Positions 56,808 to 64,000 of a stretch of 64,000 bases of DNA are shown here, in pieces. The notes below the pieces were generated by a model. The model had not been told where the DNA came from and ran no database searches. It worked only from the letters and a program-made list of their open reading frames with translations. How positions within the stretch are numbered: the stretch's first letter is position 1; every line of letters starts with the position of its first letter. The DNA comes from Streptococcus sp. S1 (GTDB lineage Bacteria; Bacillota; Bacilli; Lactobacillales; Streptococcaceae): NCBI RefSeq assembly GCF_034137685.1, contig NZ_CP139418.1:461001-525000 (forward strand). The letters run 5' to 3'. The position numbers were made by a program, and so were the translations under genes.

Positions 56808-58184
56808 ATGGGAGAAGAAAGAATTGAACTGGAAAAATTAACGATTGTTCTCTTTCAAAGTTTGGCTGTCCTATTTTCAGCTTACATTGTGAGCTTTTTT
56901 AAGAATGCAGAATACACGCCACAGACGATCGCGGTGCTCTATCTTTTGCACTTTGTAGCCTTTTACATTAGCAATGTCTCCTATCGTTTTTACAGTAGGG
57001 GTTACCTAGATGAGCTCTTTCAGGTCTTGAAATACAATGTATTTTTCGCTGTTGGGATCACCTTTACCTCTTTTATGCTCGATGGGGTCTTTTCTATCTC
57101 TCGACGGGGGATGATCTACTTCTTTCTTTTTAATACCTTTGCCGTCTATGCCATGGATCTCTTGCTTAAGAGATACCGGAAATCTGTTTCACCACGGCGG
57201 AAAAGTTCGAGAAAGATCTTCTTGATCACAGCGACCAGTCGGATGGAAAAAGTATTTGATATCTTGCATTCACCCAACCTCTATCATGGAGATCTAATCG
57301 GTGTCACTGTCATGGACAATACGGATTTTGCTCATTCAGGTGTCAGGGTGGTGCAGCCGGATCAAATGATGAACTTTGTGACCAAGGAAGTGGTGGATGA
57401 AGTCTTTATCAATCTGCCAAGTGAGGACTATAATATAAGTGACTTCGTCTCGGAGTTTGAGAGTATGGGGATCGATGTGTCGGTCAATCTCAATGCCTTT
57501 AACTTCGCTTCCTTAGGCAATAAACGGGTTCGAGAAGTCGGGGGACTAAGCGTCGTCACTTTCTCAACCAATTTTTACAAACCGAGCCACGTATTTGCCA
57601 AACGTCTCTTGGATATTGCAGGAGCTTTCTTTGGCCTCTTGATTTGTGGACTAGTGAGTATCGTTTTGGTCCCTCTAATCCGCAAAGATGGCGGTCCTGC
57701 CTTCTTTGTACAGAAGCGGGTCGGAAAGAACGGACGGTATTTTAACTTCTATAAATTCCGCTCCATGCGCGTGGATGCCGAAGAGATTAAAAAAGATCTG
57801 ATGGCGCAAAACACCATGACAGGTGGGATGTTTAAGATGGAAAACGATCCACGGGTAACACCGATCGGACGCTTTATCCGTAAGACCAGTCTTGATGAAT
57901 TGCCACAATTTTACAATGTTCTGATCGGTGACATGAGTCTAGTCGGAACTCGTCCTCCAACGGTAGATGAATACCAAGACTATACGCCAGCCCAAAAACG
58001 TAGACTCAGTTTCAAGCCAGGGATTACAGGCCTTTGGCAAGTGAGCGGACGCAGTGAGATTACAGACTTTGACGAAGTGGTCAAACTCGACGTTGCATAC
58101 ATGGATGATTGGACGATCTGGAGAGATATTCAGATCCTGCTCAAGACCGTGAAGGTTGTACTTAGAAAAGAAGGAGCGAAGTAG
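56808..58184 (+). CDS. Priming undecaprenyl-phosphate sugar-1-phosphate transferase (WchA type)
   Basis: 458 residues. About four N-terminal membrane segments, a nucleotide-fold-like middle (ITATSRMEKVFDIL) and a C-terminal bacterial sugar transferase domain preceded by one more segment. Marks: FVQKRVGKNGRYFNFYKFRS, TSLDELPQFYNVL, MSLVGTRPP, PGITGLWQVSGRS. It starts repeat-unit assembly by placing a hexose-1-phosphate, probably glucose-1-phosphate, on the lipid carrier; the sugar is inferred from similarity. Confidence 0.9.
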   Translation: MGEERIELEKLTIVLFQSLAVLFSAYIVSFFKNAEYTPQTIAVLYLLHFVAFYISNVSYRFYSRGYLDELFQVLKYNVFFAVGITFTSFMLDGVFSISRRGMIYFFLFNTFAVYAMDLLLKRYRKSVSPRRKSSRKIFLITATSRMEKVFDILHSPNLYHGDLIGVTVMDNTDFAHSGVRVVQPDQMMNFVTKEVVDEVFINLPSEDYNISDFVSEFESMGIDVSVNLNAFNFASLGNKRVREVGGLSVVTFSTNFYKPSHVFAKRLLDIAGAFFGLLICGLVSIVLVPLIRKDGGPAFFVQKRVGKNGRYFNFYKFRSMRVDAEEIKKDLMAQNTMTGGMFKMENDPRVTPIGRFIRKTSLDELPQFYNVLIGDMSLVGTRPPTVDEYQDYTPAQKRRLSFKPGITGLWQVSGRSEITDFDEVVKLDVAYMDDWTIWRDIQILLKTVKVVLRKEGAK

Positions 58185-58187
58185 GCT

Positions 58188-58973
58188 GTGAGTAAAGTTA
58201 GACAGATTCAATTAGGAGAACTATCCTTATTAGAAAAGTATATTGAGATTTGCACAAAACACAATCTTCGATACTATGCTTTAGGGGGCACTTTATTGGG
58301 AGCCATTCGTCACAAAGGCTTTATCCCTTGGGATGACGATATGGATTTGGGCATGCCTAGAAAAGACTATGAAAAGTTTCTGGAAATTTGCCAAAATGAA
58401 TTACCGAGCAATGTCATCTTGAGAATCCATGATGATAATTTAGGCAATACCTCTATCATGGATACCTCGCTTCAAATTGAATTTGGTGGGGTTGTGTGTA
58501 GTCCTTTTATCGATGTGTTTCCTTTAGATGGTTACCCATCAGATGGCTTCCACTATTTCTTGCACACCAATAAAATTAAGTATTACCGTGCCCTTTCCAA
58601 AATATCTGTCATCAATCGATTGCACAATCGCGACCGAGGTTTCTTTGAAAATTCAATTGTGAAGGTTTCTAAGATCCTTCGCCTAGACAAATTACTAAAT
58701 ACTGAAAAAATCAATCAAAAGTTACAAAATACGATTAAAAAATATGACTTTGAGACAAGTGATCTCGTGGGAAATGTCTTAGGATCCTATCGCGAGAGAG
58801 AATTGGCCTACAAAGAGGTATTTGGGGAGCCACAACTCCTTGATTTTGAAACTATTAAAATCAGTGGTCATGCTGATCCGGATGCTTATCTGACAAAGAT
58901 CTATGGCGATTATATGAAGTTGCCAGAAGAATCAGAGCAAAAAGGTCACTTTGAATCCACGTGGGGAGAATAA
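58188..58973 (+). CDS. LicD-family phosphotransferase
   Basis: 261 residues from a GTG. LicD fold marks: YYALGGTLLGAIRHKGFIPW followed by DDDMDLGMPRKDY, and a later PFIDVFPLDGYP. LicD proteins move phosphocholine, and relatives such as fukutin/FKRP move ribitol-5-phosphate, onto sugars. With tarI and tarJ five kilobases downstream, ribitol phosphate is a plausible donor here. Located directly after the priming transferase. Overlaps the next frame near its stop. Confidence 0.88.
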   Translation: MSKVRQIQLGELSLLEKYIEICTKHNLRYYALGGTLLGAIRHKGFIPWDDDMDLGMPRKDYEKFLEICQNELPSNVILRIHDDNLGNTSIMDTSLQIEFGGVVCSPFIDVFPLDGYPSDGFHYFLHTNKIKYYRALSKISVINRLHNRDRGFFENSIVKVSKILRLDKLLNTEKINQKLQNTIKKYDFETSDLVGNVLGSYRERELAYKEVFGEPQLLDFETIKISGHADPDAYLTKIYGDYMKLPEESEQKGHFESTWGE

Positions 58974-58975
58974 GC

Positions 58976-59716
58976 TTGAAAAGTTTTACGATGATGGGGG
59001 TCAGAATTGACCCTTTAACAATGGCAGAAACCGTTGCTGCTACAGAAGAATTTGTACGAGATAAAAAACCACTCCATTTGATGGGGGTCAACGCAGATAA
59101 GCTCAATCAGTGTGCGACAGACGAAGCCATCAAGAAGATTGTCAATGAATCTGAAATCATCAATGCAGACGGTGCTTCTGTTGTTCTCGCAGCGCGCTAT
59201 TTGGGCTATTCTGTCCCAGAGCGCGTAGCAGGCATTGATTTGATGCAGGAATTGCTCCATTTAGCCAATGAAAAAGGCTACTCTGTCTACTTCTTCGGAG
59301 CAAAAGAGGAAGTCTTGACCGATATGTTGGCCATCTTTAAAAAGGATTATCCAAATCTCCGAGTAGTGGGCCATCGCAATGGCTATTTCTCTGCTGAAGA
59401 GGAGGAGGCTATTCAAGAAGATATTCGTGAGAAGAAGCCAGATTTTGTCTTTGTCGGCATCACCTCTCCTAAAAAGGAGTACTTGATCCAGAAGTTTATG
59501 GACAATGGCGTCAATTCTGTCTTTATGGGAGTGGGAGGAAGCTTTGATGTCCTCTCAGGTCATATCAAGCGGGCACCTATGTGGATGCAAAAAGCCAATC
59601 TGGAATGGTTGTTCCGTGTGGCCAACGAACCCAAACGGCTCTTTAAGCGTTATTTTGTAGGAAATGCCACTTTTATTAAGAGAGTAGTACATGAAAAACG
59701 GAAAGCAAAAAAATAA
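58976..59716 (+). CDS. WecG/TagA/CpsF-family glycosyltransferase
   Basis: 246 residues from a TTG at 58976 behind GGGGAG; a GTG at 58961 inside licD or an ATG at 58991 are alternatives. Family marks: NADGASVVLAARYLG, FFGAKEEVLTDM, FVGITSPKKEYLI and GVGGSFDVLSG. Members usually transfer N-acetylmannosamine (TagA, GT26); wecB two genes on makes the needed UDP-ManNAc. Confidence 0.9.
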   Translation: MKSFTMMGVRIDPLTMAETVAATEEFVRDKKPLHLMGVNADKLNQCATDEAIKKIVNESEIINADGASVVLAARYLGYSVPERVAGIDLMQELLHLANEKGYSVYFFGAKEEVLTDMLAIFKKDYPNLRVVGHRNGYFSAEEEEAIQEDIREKKPDFVFVGITSPKKEYLIQKFMDNGVNSVFMGVGGSFDVLSGHIKRAPMWMQKANLEWLFRVANEPKRLFKRYFVGNATFIKRVVHEKRKAKK

Positions 59717-60776
59717 TATTCTTCACATTTCGCGGACCATGGATATCGGTGGAGCGGAACGTATTGTCTATCAGTTGGCGACAGACCTCAAGGATGAATT
59801 TGATCAGGTTCATGTCGCATCAACTGGTGGATTGTGGGAAGAAAAACTAGCAGAGAATGGGATTCAACACCATCGGATTCTAGACATCGATAGCAAACAG
59901 CCAGCTACGGTGCTCAAGATCCTTGCTAGTCTCTCCAAGATCATCAAAGAAAATGAGATTACTCTTGTCCACACCCATCACCGGATGGCTGCTTTCTATA
60001 TTCGTTTGCTGCAGATGCGCCATCCGAACTTGCTCCATGTCTATACAGCTCATAATGTTTTCAAGGATAAATTACCACTTTATAAATTCGCCCTAGGAAA
60101 GGCTCGAACGGTTGCTGTCAGTCAAGCTGTCCAGGAAAATATCCTTAATGATGTGAGGTCAAAAAACTCTATTGTGATTTATAATGGAGTAAAAATGAAA
60201 CAAAGTGAGCATACAGTAAATGAAATTACTCAGTGTGACGGTATCAAAATAGGATGTATCGCTCGCCTGTCCGAACAAAAAGGGTTACCCTATCTGATCG
60301 AAGCTATGTCACTAGTGACAAATCCAAGTGTATCCTTGTTTCTTATCGGTGATGGAGAATTGAAAAATGATTTGATAAATCAAACCAAGGAGCTGGATTT
60401 GGAAGAAAGAATTCATTTTTTAGGTTATCGGAGCGACGTGGTAGAGTGTATCAATAGCTTTGACTTTTGTGTTCTTCCATCGATTTTTGAAGGATTTGGA
60501 TTGGTTGCAATCGAGGCCTTTATGAACGGCAAAACCATGATTGCAACAGATATTCCAGGTGTGAACGAAGTAGTGAATTCTGAGAATGGGCTCCTCGTCC
60601 CAGCTGAGGATCCGCAAGCCTTAGCTCAAGCAATTAAACAATTAGCAGGGGATCCTGAGAAAAGAGCCTCTTTAGCTGCTCAAGCAAAGAGAGATTATGA
60701 AAGCAAGTATAGCTATCCGATCTTTTTAGACAACTATCGCAACTTTTACCAATTCATGAGGAAGGGTTCAAAATGA
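59691..60776 (+). CDS. Glycosyltransferase family 4
   Basis: 361 residues, GT-B fold. The N-terminal domain opens NILHISRTMDIGGAERIVYQ; the C-terminal domain has IGCIARLSEQKGLPYLIEAM and PSIFEGFGLVAIEAF with the Glu-x7-Glu donor site. Donor sugar unknown. It overlaps both neighbours (26 and four bases). Confidence 0.92.
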   Translation: MKNGKQKNNILHISRTMDIGGAERIVYQLATDLKDEFDQVHVASTGGLWEEKLAENGIQHHRILDIDSKQPATVLKILASLSKIIKENEITLVHTHHRMAAFYIRLLQMRHPNLLHVYTAHNVFKDKLPLYKFALGKARTVAVSQAVQENILNDVRSKNSIVIYNGVKMKQSEHTVNEITQCDGIKIGCIARLSEQKGLPYLIEAMSLVTNPSVSLFLIGDGELKNDLINQTKELDLEERIHFLGYRSDVVECINSFDFCVLPSIFEGFGLVAIEAFMNGKTMIATDIPGVNEVVNSENGLLVPAEDPQALAQAIKQLAGDPEKRASLAAQAKRDYESKYSYPIFLDNYRNFYQFMRKGSK

Positions 60777-61867
60777 AAAAAGTAATGTTGGTGTTTGGGA
60801 CGCGTCCAGAAGCCATTAAAATGTGTCCTTTGGTCAATGAACTCAAACAACACGATACCATTGAAACCGTAGTCTGTGTAACGGGGCAGCACAAGGAAAT
60901 GCTGGACCAAGTGTTAGACGTTTTTCGTGTTGTTCCAGACTATAATCTAGGCATTATGAAGGCCAATCAAACATTATTTACCATTACGACCTCTATCTTG
61001 GAAAAAATCCAACCGGTATTAGAAGAGGAAAAACCTGATATTGTCCTCGTCCATGGGGATACCACAACCACCTTTGCAACAGCTTTGGCGGCCTTTTATA
61101 TGGGCATCAAAGTGGGGCATGTGGAAGCAGGTCTTCGGACTTACAATCTTCAAAGCCCATATCCTGAAGAGTTTAACCGTCAAGCTACTTCCATAGTGGC
61201 AGATTACAATTTTGCTCCAACCCAGGTTTCAAAAGAGAATCTTCAAAAAGAAGGACGGACCAATATTTTCGTTACAGGAAATACTGTTATTGATGCCTTA
61301 AAAACAACGGTAAAAGAAGACTACGACCACCCTATATTGGAGTGGGCAAAAGGGAGCAAGCTCATCATGTTGACGGCCCACCGTCGCGAAAACCTTGGAG
61401 AACCTATGGAGCACATGTTCCGTGCGGTCAACCGGATTTTGGATGAGTTTGAAGATGTAAAGGTGGTCTATCCCATCCACAAAAATCCAAAGGTCAGAGA
61501 ATTGGCTAGCAAGATTTTTGGAGAGAATGAGCGAATGAAAATCATTGAGCCCTTGGAAGTGATTGATTTTCATAATTTCATGAACCAAAGCTATATGATC
61601 TTGACGGACTCAGGTGGCGTCCAAGAAGAAGCGCCTTCCTTAGGAAAACCTGTCCTTGTCATGCGTGATACGACAGAGCGTCCAGAAGGTGTGGCTGCAG
61701 GGACTTTGAAATTGGTCGGAACAGAAGAAGAAAACATCTATCGCAACTTCAAGCTCCTTCTGGAAGACCAAGATGAATACGAGAAGATGAGCCAGGCAAG
61801 TAATCCTTATGGGGATGGAACAGCTTGTCAACAGATTGTAGAAATTATCATGAAGGGATTAGCATAA
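60773..61867 (+). CDS. wecB: UDP-N-acetylglucosamine 2-epimerase
   Basis: 364 residues, non-hydrolysing type. Marks: FGTRPEAIKMCPLV, HGDTTTTFA, HVEAGLRT, LTAHRRENLG and TDSGGVQEEAPSLGKP. It makes UDP-ManNAc in the cytoplasm. No UDP-ManNAc dehydrogenase is visible, so ManNAc itself is probably used. Confidence 0.95.
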   Translation: MKKVMLVFGTRPEAIKMCPLVNELKQHDTIETVVCVTGQHKEMLDQVLDVFRVVPDYNLGIMKANQTLFTITTSILEKIQPVLEEEKPDIVLVHGDTTTTFATALAAFYMGIKVGHVEAGLRTYNLQSPYPEEFNRQATSIVADYNFAPTQVSKENLQKEGRTNIFVTGNTVIDALKTTVKEDYDHPILEWAKGSKLIMLTAHRRENLGEPMEHMFRAVNRILDEFEDVKVVYPIHKNPKVRELASKIFGENERMKIIEPLEVIDFHNFMNQSYMILTDSGGVQEEAPSLGKPVLVMRDTTERPEGVAAGTLKLVGTEEENIYRNFKLLLEDQDEYEKMSQASNPYGDGTACQQIVEIIMKGLA

Positions 61868-62832
61868 TGGAAAAGGTTTCGATTGTCATACCGGTCTATA
61901 ATGTCGAGGAGTATTTACAGTATAGTGTCGGTAGTCTTAGACAACAGACCTATTCAAATATTGAAATCATCCTGGTCGATGATGGATCAACCGATCGTTC
62001 AGGAGAAATTTGTGACCAGTATGCTCAGGAAGATGACCGTATTCGAGTGCTCCATCTTCAAAATGGGGGAATATCTTATGCCCGCAACAACGGTGTAAGA
62101 GTGGCAACAGCTGATTGGATCATGCTTCTAGATTCAGATGATTATTATGATCGTAGAACTGTTGAATATTTAATGGGATTGAAAGACCAGTATAATGTTG
62201 ACCTCGTATCGACCCCGGTCATTGAAGTCAGAAGTTATGAGGACAAAGATTTTTCAGGAGATCTAAATGAAAAGAGCGCTAGGAAATTAGACCGCCATAC
62301 AGCTCTGATAGAAATGTTCTATGGTCACCACGTTGGGACTCATTCAGGAGGAAAACTCTACAAGAAAGAGATCTTACTCCAACATCCCTATCCAGAAGGA
62401 ATGATTTATGAAGATTTGGCCATTGCCTATGAGCATATTGCAGCTTGTAAGGAGATTGCTGTAAGCAATCTTAATCTTTATAAATACTATCGAAGAGCGG
62501 GTAGTACAGTCAATTCGAAGTATAGCGATCGGCTCTTGGATTTCTACAAGGCCATGGAATGGAACAGAGCCTATGTCGAGAGAGACTATCCTGATGATCC
62601 GGAAATGAAAAAAGCGGTCAATGCCCGCTATGTCTTTAATGGCTTGCATGTGGTCCATGCTATGCTGGGTTCTCATATGTATGATCAGGTTAACAAAATT
62701 CGCAAAGAGTATCGTCGCTATTGGAAAGATATTCTAATCAATTTACATATTACAAGAAAAAATAAACTCAAATACCTTCTTTTGCTCCTTTCTCCACATT
62801 TGTATCAAAAGGTGAGAGCAAAACTAGGCTAG
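61867..62832 (+). CDS. Glycosyltransferase family 2
   Basis: 321 residues from the ATG at 61867, whose first base is the last of the wecB stop (TAATG); the longer frame lies in wecB. GT-A marks SIVIPVYNVEEYL, LVDDGSTDRSGEICD and LDSDDYYD. A basic C-terminus with a short hydrophobic stretch may touch the membrane. Donor and acceptor unknown. Confidence 0.93.
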   Translation: MEKVSIVIPVYNVEEYLQYSVGSLRQQTYSNIEIILVDDGSTDRSGEICDQYAQEDDRIRVLHLQNGGISYARNNGVRVATADWIMLLDSDDYYDRRTVEYLMGLKDQYNVDLVSTPVIEVRSYEDKDFSGDLNEKSARKLDRHTALIEMFYGHHVGTHSGGKLYKKEILLQHPYPEGMIYEDLAIAYEHIAACKEIAVSNLNLYKYYRRAGSTVNSKYSDRLLDFYKAMEWNRAYVERDYPDDPEMKKAVNARYVFNGLHVVHAMLGSHMYDQVNKIRKEYRRYWKDILINLHITRKNKLKYLLLLLSPHLYQKVRAKLG

Positions 62833-62889
62833 ATTGCTAAATAGCCATGTTCTAGAGAAGGAAAAAGAGACAACATCAGGAGGTTTAGG

Positions 62890-63597
62890 ATGATTTATGC
62901 AGGGATTTTAGCAGGAGGAACAGGCTCACGGATGGGGATTACGGATATGCCCAAACAATTTTTGGATTTGGGTGGACGTCCTATTTTAATCCACACGGTT
63001 GAGAAGTTCTTATTGGTCCATGAGATTCAAAAGATTGTATTGGGGATTCATCCGGACTGGGTGACCTATACGGAAGATCTGGTAGACAAGTACTTGTCTT
63101 CTTATAAGGACCGGATCTTGGTTGTAGAGGGAGGAAGTGACCGCAACTCTACCATCGAAAATATCATCCTGGCTATCGATGAGGTGCAGCCTTTGACAGA
63201 TGAGGACATTATCGTCACCCATGATTCGGTTCGTCCTTTTGTTAGCCTAAAAACTATCCAAGAAAACATTGAACTGGCCAAGAACCATGATGTTGTAGAT
63301 ACAGTGGTCGAAGCGACCGATACCATTGTTCAAAGCTTGGATAATACCTTTATCACGGATATCCCAGAGCGCCAATATCTCTATCAGGGTCAAACCCCTC
63401 AAACCTTCAAAATGAAAGACTTTCTTGCCTTGTATCATGATTTAAGTGACCAACAAAAAGAAGTCTTGACAGATGCCTGCAAGATCTTTGTCATCAATGG
63501 TAAAAAAGTTGCTCTTGCTAAAGGGGAATATTCCAATATTAAAATTACGACGATTACAGATTTGAAAATTGCACGCGGTATGATTGAGGACAATTAA
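62890..63597 (+). CDS. tarI: Ribitol-5-phosphate cytidylyltransferase (TarI/IspD family)
   Basis: 235 residues. ILAGGTGSRMGITDMPKQFL is the CTP-binding loop; VTHDSVRPFV follows. The pairing with tarJ shows that this is the ribitol enzyme (CDP-ribitol) rather than IspD of isoprenoid synthesis. Streptococci of this kind use the mevalonate route, which also argues against IspD. Confidence 0.9.
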   Translation: MIYAGILAGGTGSRMGITDMPKQFLDLGGRPILIHTVEKFLLVHEIQKIVLGIHPDWVTYTEDLVDKYLSSYKDRILVVEGGSDRNSTIENIILAIDEVQPLTDEDIIVTHDSVRPFVSLKTIQENIELAKNHDVVDTVVEATDTIVQSLDNTFITDIPERQYLYQGQTPQTFKMKDFLALYHDLSDQQKEVLTDACKIFVINGKKVALAKGEYSNIKITTITDLKIARGMIEDN

Positions 63598-63598
63598 T

Positions 63599-64000
63599 AT
63601 GTTGAACCAAATCTTTCAGCTGACCCAGCCGAAAAATATTACCATCAAATACCAAGAAGAAGACATGAGCCGTGGAGACAAGGTGTTAATACGCCCTTAT
63701 TACATGGCTATTTGTCATGCGGACCAACGTTACTATCAAGGGAAACGGGATCCTAAGGTGCTTAAAAAGAAATTACCCATGGCCCTGATCCATGAGTCGT
63801 CTGGTATCGTGGTAGCGGATCCTACGGGAACCTATCAACCAGGACAGATTGTGGCTATGGTTCCCAATCAACCTCCTCATCAAACAGAGGGTGTATTCTT
63901 TGAAAATTATTTGGAGGGGACGCACTTCTTGTCTAGTGGCTTTAATGGTTTTATGCAAGAAGTCGTTGCCTTGCCACTGGATCGTGTAGTGGCTTATCCA
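63599..64000 (+). CDS. tarJ: Ribulose-5-phosphate reductase TarJ, N-terminal part (cut by right edge)
   Basis: The first 134 residues are present and the frame is open to the window end. Start ATG shares the TAATATG junction with tarI. Zinc-dependent MDR dehydrogenase marks: RPYYMAICHADQRYYQG and LIHESSGIVV, then AMVPNQPP. It reduces ribulose-5-phosphate to ribitol-5-phosphate for TarI. Confidence 0.9.
   Translation, partial: MLNQIFQLTQPKNITIKYQEEDMSRGDKVLIRPYYMAICHADQRYYQGKRDPKVLKKKLPMALIHESSGIVVADPTGTYQPGQIVAMVPNQPPHQTEGVFFENYLEGTHFLSSGFNGFMQEVVALPLDRVVAYP

Noticed and set aside
62890..63597. IspD of the non-mevalonate isoprenoid pathway
   Set aside because: It is directly followed by tarJ in a polysaccharide locus; ribitol-5-phosphate cytidylyltransferase fits better.
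1..64000. tRNA, rRNA, CRISPR array or prophage
   Set aside because: No tRNA-like cloverleaf with conserved T-loop, rRNA stretch, regularly spaced repeat array or phage gene run was seen.

Overview
The window looks like the chromosome of an oral Streptococcus of the mitis/sanguinis/parasanguinis type. The evidence is streptococcal gene orders (dltXABCD; malXFG-malA-malR facing malQ-malP; argS divergent from argR-mutS; cinA-recA behind a ComX box; folC to cls to nrdD-nrdG; a wzg-wzh-wzd-wze polysaccharide head), frequent extended -10 promoters (TGnTATAAT) and moderate GC. No tRNA, rRNA or CRISPR array was seen. The species cannot be fixed from sequence alone.

Layout. 1-6.5 kb: end of a YhgE/Pip-type membrane protein, two lipoproteins on the minus strand, a VTC-domain/DUF4956 pair and a cytoplasmic S41-type peptidase behind a perfect CiaR-type repeat. 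6.6-11.1 kb: D-alanylation operon dltXABCD. 11.1-14.5 kb: a DnaA-box cluster, a small membrane protein, aspS and a YitT-family protein. 14.5-26.4 kb: maltodextrin/glycogen regulon, with pulA, malR, malA, malG, malF and malX on the minus strand and malQ-malP on the plus strand. 26.4-27.6 kb: a decayed stretch holding an IS30 transposase remnant and an LPXTG tail. 27.6-31.4 kb: nrdI, small membrane proteins, argS and argR. 31.5-43.6 kb: DNA repair, recombination and stress genes (mutS, mutL, ruvA, tag, cinA, recA, spx, ireB, ruvX) plus a LytTR/DUF3021 regulatory pair. 43.7-53.0 kb: folC, a lipoprotein, cls, a large membrane protein and the anaerobic ribonucleotide reductase genes nrdD and nrdG. 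53.1-64.0 kb: the start of a capsule or receptor-polysaccharide locus, cut by the window edge inside tarJ.

How the genes fit together. MalX/F/G import maltodextrins, and MalQ, MalP and the pullulanase degrade them. MalR-type operators sit in both divergent promoters. The polysaccharide locus combines regulatory and kinase genes, a priming sugar transferase, WecB (UDP-ManNAc) with a TagA/WecG-type transferase, and a LicD-family transferase with TarI/TarJ (CDP-ribitol). This suggests a ManNAc- and ribitol-phosphate-containing polymer.

Most worth a second look: a DnaA-box cluster (11215-11352) and a one-mismatch parS-like palindrome (1406-1421), both outside any recognisable oriC; a shared promoter and 5' UTR module in front of spx and a lipoprotein gene; a cloverleaf-like intergenic element (34124-34261); a LytTR two-gene system with its 21-bp-period operator; a nine-A tract that fuses two genes next to nrdD; and a T-box-like leader on malQ.
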